From NCBI GenBank assembly GCA_033764865.1, contig JANRIM010000111.1, positions 68,033 through 132,032 of the forward strand: a stretch of 64,000 nt of DNA. The letters run 5' to 3'. Of the stretch, positions 60,070 to 64,000 are shown piece by piece. A program made the translations under genes and the position numbers. A model generated the notes under the pieces. It was not told where the DNA came from, did not search any database, and worked only from the letters and a program-made list of their open reading frames with translations. The first letter of the stretch is position 1; each line of letters begins with the position of its first letter. This DNA comes from VFBF01 sp033764865 (GTDB lineage Bacteria; Pseudomonadota; Alphaproteobacteria; Caulobacterales; Aquidulcibacteraceae).

Positions 60070-61524
60070 ATGGAAGCGGAACTCCTTGCGCGTCTGGTCG
60101 CTGATCTCGGTTGGGTCCGCCCGGAGCTGCTGCTGGTCGGATTCGTGCTCCTGGGCACGCTTCTGGGCGCCTGGGGCGGGGATCGGTCTAGCGGACCCCT
60201 GTCCGGCCTCGCTATCGCTGCGCTGGTCGCGGCGGCGATCCTTGCATTCGTCGCCAGCCCCGCGACCCCGGTGATCGTTTTCAACGGCGCGCTCGCCGTG
60301 GATGGCTACGGCAGTTTCGCCAAGGGCGTGATCGGGTTGGCCGCCGCAGCGACGCTGTGGCTGGGCGCCGACCGGTTCGCGCGGACGAACGCGAGACGGT
60401 TTGAGTTTCCGCTCCTCGTGGCGCTGTCGGCCGTCGGCATGTTCGTGATGGTCTCCGCCAACGACCTCATCACGCTTTACGTCGGTCTGGAGTTGCAGAG
60501 TCTCGCAGCCTACGTGCTGGCGGCGTTCCGTCGCGACGACGCGCGATCTTCGGAGGCTGGCCTCAAGTACTTCGTGCTCGGCGCGCTCGCTTCGGGCTTG
60601 CTCCTCTATGGTGCGTCCCTGATCTACGGTTTCACCGGCTCGGTGCGGTTCGATCTCATCGCCCAGGCGGCCCCGGAGGCGGGTGTCGGCCTCGTGTTCG
60701 GGCTTGTGTTCCTGATTTGCGGTCTCGCGTTCAAGTTGTCGGCCGCGCCGTTCCACATGTGGACGCCCGACGTCTACGAAGGCGCGCCGACGCCGGTGAC
60801 GGCGTTCTTCGCGGCCGCCCCCAAGCTCGCCGCCGTGGCGCTCCTTGCGCGCGTGTTGCTTGGTCCCTTCAGCGAGATGACGGACCAGTGGCGCCAGGTG
60901 ATCACGGCGCTGGCGGGATTCTCACTGGTTGTTGGCGCGTTCATTGCGCTGGCCCAGACCAACATCAAGCGGCTGATGGCCTATTCTTCGATCCACAACG
61001 TCGGGTTTGCGCTCATGGCGCTGGCGGCCGGTGGCAGGGAGGGCGCCGGGGCCGCGCTCGTGTACATGACGATCTACCTGCCCACCACCATCGGCATCTT
61101 CGCCGGCATCCTGGCGATGCGGCGCGACGGAGAGGATGTGGAGACGATCGACGACCTGTCCGGCCTCGCCTCGCGCAAGCCGTGGCTTGCGATGATGATG
61201 ACGGCGTTGATGTTCTCCGTTGCGGGCATTCCCCCGCTCGCAGGGTTCTTCGGAAAGCTCGTGGCGTTCCAGGTCGCTATTGGCGCCGGCTTGTGGCCGC
61301 TCGCCGTGCTCGCCGCCGTCGCCACGGTCGTTTCGGCGGCCTACTACCTGAACATCATCAAGGTGATGTGGGTGAATCCGGCGGCGGCGCCTTTGATGCC
61401 GACAGGCGGCGTCGTGGCGATCACGGCCGGCGCCGCGACCTTGCTGGTGTTTCCCGGCCTCGTGATCGCGTTTGGCTGGATTGCGCATATGGCCGCCACG
61501 GCGGCCGGGGCCAGTTTTCCATGA
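60070..61524 (+). CDS. nuoN: NADH-quinone oxidoreductase subunit N
   Basis: Third antiporter-like subunit, 484 residues. YVGLELQSLAAYVLAAF and FKLSAAPFHMWTPDVYEGAPTPVTAFFAAAPKLAA are its signatures; the membrane acidic and Lys residues are retained. It is the last nuo gene and overlaps birA by 4 bases (ATGA), so the following genes are in the same operon. Confidence 0.97.
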   Translation: MEAELLARLVADLGWVRPELLLVGFVLLGTLLGAWGGDRSSGPLSGLAIAALVAAAILAFVASPATPVIVFNGALAVDGYGSFAKGVIGLAAAATLWLGADRFARTNARRFEFPLLVALSAVGMFVMVSANDLITLYVGLELQSLAAYVLAAFRRDDARSSEAGLKYFVLGALASGLLLYGASLIYGFTGSVRFDLIAQAAPEAGVGLVFGLVFLICGLAFKLSAAPFHMWTPDVYEGAPTPVTAFFAAAPKLAAVALLARVLLGPFSEMTDQWRQVITALAGFSLVVGAFIALAQTNIKRLMAYSSIHNVGFALMALAAGGREGAGAALVYMTIYLPTTIGIFAGILAMRRDGEDVETIDDLSGLASRKPWLAMMMTALMFSVAGIPPLAGFFGKLVAFQVAIGAGLWPLAVLAAVATVVSAAYYLNIIKVMWVNPAAAPLMPTGGVVAITAGAATLLVFPGLVIAFGWIAHMAATAAGASFP

Positions 61525-62273
61525 TCGACGCCGCAGCCCCCCGGGTCGTCTACGAGGAGATTGACAGCACCAACGCCGAGGCCGCCCGTCGCGCCGCTGC
61601 GGGCGACTGTGGCCCCGTCTGGATCCGGACGACCGCCCAGACCGCCGGCCGGGGCCGACGCGGGCGTAGCTGGACATCGGCGCCGGGCAATCTCCACCTC
61701 ACCTACCTCGGCGTCTTCAGTCAGCCGCCGGCGCAGCTCGCGCTTCTCAGCTTCGCGGCGGCGCTCGCGGTGGCGGACTGCGCCGACCAGGCGCTGGGGC
61801 GGCCCGTCGCCCTCGTCAAGTGGCCCAACGATGTACTGATCATGGGACGGAAGCTCTCCGGCATCCTGCTTGAGTCCGGCTCCGCGAAGGCGGGCGGCTC
61901 GTGGCTGGCCATCGGCGTCGGGGTCAATGTCGCCGCCACGCCGGGCCATGTGGATCAGCCGGCCGTCGCCCTGCGCGATCTGGAGCCCGCCAAACCGGTC
62001 ACGGCGGACGGCGTGGAGGCGACGCTTCGCCGCCGTCTCGCCTTCTGGTCCGGCGTTCTCGAACGAGACGGCTTTGAACCGCTGAGAGCGGCGTGGATGC
62101 CAAGGGCGCACGGCCTCGGCGGTCAGGCGGTGGCGCGCCTCGGCGCCGAAGAGATCACGGGGGTCGCGCGCGGCCTCACCGCGGACGGCGCGCTCGAACT
62201 GGAACTGGCCGACAAGACACGCCGCTTCATCTCCGCTGGCGAGGTGATCTTCGGCGCGAGCAAGGCGGCCTGA
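61521..62273 (+). CDS. birA: Biotin--[acetyl-CoA-carboxylase] ligase
   Basis: Attaches biotin to carboxylase BCCP domains. It has 250 residues. The biotinyl-AMP site GRGRRGRSWTS and KWPNDVLIMGRKLSGILLE are clear. It lacks the N-terminal helix-turn-helix of bifunctional BirA, so it should not act as a repressor. The position after nuoN and before coaX is common in alphaproteobacteria. Confidence 0.95.
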   Translation: MIDAAAPRVVYEEIDSTNAEAARRAAAGDCGPVWIRTTAQTAGRGRRGRSWTSAPGNLHLTYLGVFSQPPAQLALLSFAAALAVADCADQALGRPVALVKWPNDVLIMGRKLSGILLESGSAKAGGSWLAIGVGVNVAATPGHVDQPAVALRDLEPAKPVTADGVEATLRRRLAFWSGVLERDGFEPLRAAWMPRAHGLGGQAVARLGAEEITGVARGLTADGALELELADKTRRFISAGEVIFGASKAA

Positions 62274-62274
62274 C

Positions 62275-63066
62275 ATGCTTCTCGCCATCGACGTCGGCAA
62301 CACCAACACCAAGTTCGCGCTCTACGACGGCGCAACCTGGCGCGGTCAGTGGCGGGTATCGACCAATTCGGCGCGCACGGCGGACGAGTATGCGCCCTGG
62401 CTGTCCGCGCTGATGCAGTTTCAGGGCCTTGGCTTCACCGACGTGTCCGCCGCGATCATATCGACCGTGGTGCCGCAGGCGCTGTTCAACCTGCGAAACC
62501 TCATCCGCCGCTACATGAACACCGAACCGCTGGTCGTGGGCGAGGACGGGGTCGCCCTCGGCATCGCCTTGAGGATCGACAATCCAAGAGAAGCGGGCGC
62601 GGATCGGCTGGTGAACGCGGTGGGGGCTTATGTGGCCCACGGCGGACCGGCGATCGTGATCGACAGCGGCACGGCGACGACCTTCGACGTGGTCGCGGCG
62701 GACGGGGGCCTGGAGGGTGTGATCATTGCGCCGGGCATAAACCTGTCGCTCCAGGCGCTCCACACCGCAGCCGCGCGCCTGCCCCGCATCGAGATCCGAG
62801 AGCCGTCCGACGGCGCCCTTGGCAAGAATACTGTCCACGCCATGCAGTCCGGCATTTTCTACGGCTATGTCGAACTGATCGACGGGCTCGTGCGGCGGCT
62901 CAAGGAGGAGCAAGAGCCCCGTCTCGGGGCCGGCATGAAGGTCGTCGCGACCGGCGGCGTGGCCTCCCTGTTCGAAGGCGCCTCGCGCACCATCGATATC
63001 TACGACGACGAACTGACCTCGAGGGGCCTCCTCGAAATCTTCAGACGCAATGGCGGGGTGATTTGA
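62275..63066 (+). CDS. coaX: Type III pantothenate kinase
   Basis: First step of CoA synthesis. It has 263 residues. DVGNTNTKFALYDG (phosphate 1), GADRLVNAVGAY and DSGTATTFDVV are the type III motifs. It starts one base after the birA stop and overlaps rnj by 4 bases. Confidence 0.96.
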   Translation: MLLAIDVGNTNTKFALYDGATWRGQWRVSTNSARTADEYAPWLSALMQFQGLGFTDVSAAIISTVVPQALFNLRNLIRRYMNTEPLVVGEDGVALGIALRIDNPREAGADRLVNAVGAYVAHGGPAIVIDSGTATTFDVVAADGGLEGVIIAPGINLSLQALHTAAARLPRIEIREPSDGALGKNTVHAMQSGIFYGYVELIDGLVRRLKEEQEPRLGAGMKVVATGGVASLFEGASRTIDIYDDELTSRGLLEIFRRNGGVI

Positions 63067-64000
63067 CGAAGCCCGGACCGAACGACGAACTCGTTTTCCT
63101 GCCGCTCGGCGGATCCGGCGAGATCGGCATGAATCTCAACGCCTACGGCTATGGACCGCCGGACGCGCGCAAGTGGATCATCGTCGACATCGGCGTGACC
63201 TTCGGCGGACAGGACCAGCCGGGTGTGGACGTGATCCTGCCTGACCCCGCCTTTCTCGTCGACCATCGCGACGACGTCCTGGCGATCGTCCTGACGCACG
63301 CGCACGAGGATCACATCGGCGCCATCGGCCATCTGTGGCCGCGGTTTCGCGTGCCGATCTACGCCACGCCTTTCACGGCCTATCTCGTGCGGGAGAAACT
63401 TCGCGAGAAGGGGTTGGAGGGGAAGGCCAAGGTCACGGTCGTGCCGCTTGAGGGGCGCGTGCAGATCGGCCCGTTCGACGTCCAGTACATCACGCTGACC
63501 CATTCGATCCCCGAGCCCAACGGCCTCGCCATAAGAACGCCGCTGGGGGCTGTGTGGCACACCGGCGACTGGAAGATCGATCCGGATCCGCAGATCGGGG
63601 CCGCCACCGACGAATCCACCGTTCGCGCGCTGGGTGAGGATGGCGTTCTCGCCATGGTCTGCGACAGCACCAACGTGTTCGTCGAAGGGCATACAGGTTC
63701 GGAGTCGGATGTCCGGGTCGCCTTGGCGGAGGTGATCGCCGCGCGCAAGGGCAAGGTGGCGGTGACGGCGTTCGCATCGAACGTCGCGCGCGTGGAGAGC
63801 GCCATCAAGGCGGCCCAGGCGGCGGGACGCTCGGTCTGTCTCGTGGGGCGATCGATGCACCGGATCGTCGGCGCGGCGAAGTCCGTCGGCCTGCTTGCGG
63901 ATGCGCCTGCTTTTCTGAGCGAGGACGAAGCGGGCCACCTTGCGCCCGAACACGTCCTGTACCTCTGCACGGGCAGTCAGGGCGAGCCGAACGCTGCCCT
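63063..64000 (+). CDS. rnj: Ribonuclease J, 3' end outside the window
   Basis: Metallo-beta-lactamase/beta-CASP ribonuclease used in rRNA maturation and mRNA decay. About 312 residues are visible from a TTG at 63063 that overlaps the coaX stop; no other start is nearby and LPLGGSGEIGMN begins 13 residues in. The metal-binding box HAHEDHIGA, then LTHSIPE and HTGDWKID, match the family. GSQGE close to the window edge is a beta-CASP motif. The frame remains open to base 64000; about 240 residues are expected to follow. Confidence 0.94.
   Translation, partial: MTKPGPNDELVFLPLGGSGEIGMNLNAYGYGPPDARKWIIVDIGVTFGGQDQPGVDVILPDPAFLVDHRDDVLAIVLTHAHEDHIGAIGHLWPRFRVPIYATPFTAYLVREKLREKGLEGKAKVTVVPLEGRVQIGPFDVQYITLTHSIPEPNGLAIRTPLGAVWHTGDWKIDPDPQIGAATDESTVRALGEDGVLAMVCDSTNVFVEGHTGSESDVRVALAEVIAARKGKVAVTAFASNVARVESAIKAAQAAGRSVCLVGRSMHRIVGAAKSVGLLADAPAFLSEDEAGHLAPEHVLYLCTGSQGEPNAA

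Overview
The window is a GC-rich, densely packed bacterial chromosome segment with no mobile element, CRISPR array or phage gene that I can see. Gene content points to an alphaproteobacterium, probably near Caulobacterales, Hyphomonadaceae or Parvularculales. The evidence is a Shemin-type 5-aminolevulinate synthase (hemA), the rpoZ-rsh-pyrE-pdxJ-acpS-lepB-rnc-era-recO-parC run, the nrdR-rib-nusB-thiL run, a ubiquinol-cytochrome c chaperone beside plsX-fabH-ihfA, a bacterial Asp/Glu leucyltransferase (bpt), a 14-subunit complex I operon followed by birA-coaX-rnj, and a membrane H+-pyrophosphatase. The family-level placement is inference.

Layout. 1-7.1 kb: the end of an RND efflux permease, a secreted class I cytochrome c, a compact MprF/LpiA-like lysyl-phosphatidylglycerol synthase, a family 5 uracil-DNA glycosylase, a NYN-domain protein and folK. 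7.1-18.7 kb: a long plus-strand block for RNA polymerase omega, (p)ppGpp metabolism, pyrimidine and vitamin B6 synthesis, ACP activation, signal peptidase, RNase III, Era, RecO, ParC and a LemA/M48 protease pair. 18.7-25.3 kb: bpt and motB on the minus strand, a flavin reductase, a hydroxyisobutyrate-dehydrogenase-like enzyme, a degenerate receiver protein, and the divergent hemB/hemA pair. 25.3-33.1 kb: nrdR with candidate NrdR boxes, the riboflavin operon, nusB, thiL, an exported unknown, and hppA with a strong terminator. 33.1-36.9 kb: bamE, a bc1 chaperone, plsX, fabH, ihfA and tRNA-Pro.

36.9-43.7 kb is the most accessory-like part: a Mur ligase divergent from an LD-carboxypeptidase (probable peptidoglycan recycling), a TsaA-like methyltransferase, small unknown proteins and lipoproteins, a CoA-transferase, a crotonase with altered active-site residues, and tRNA-Val and tRNA-Asp. 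43.7-61.5 kb: nuoA-N in canonical order, interrupted by two SnoaL-like genes, two small membrane proteins, a DUF3291 gene, a minus-strand esterase and a YciI-like gene. 61.5-64 kb: birA, coaX and the start of a ribonuclease J gene cut by the window edge.

No clearly new multi-gene system is evident. The points most worth following are the non-core genes inside the nuo operon, a receiver domain without its phospho-acceptor Asp beside hemB, a riboflavin operon in which both RibD and RibBA lack one of their two usual activities, and the candidate paired NrdR boxes before nrdR.
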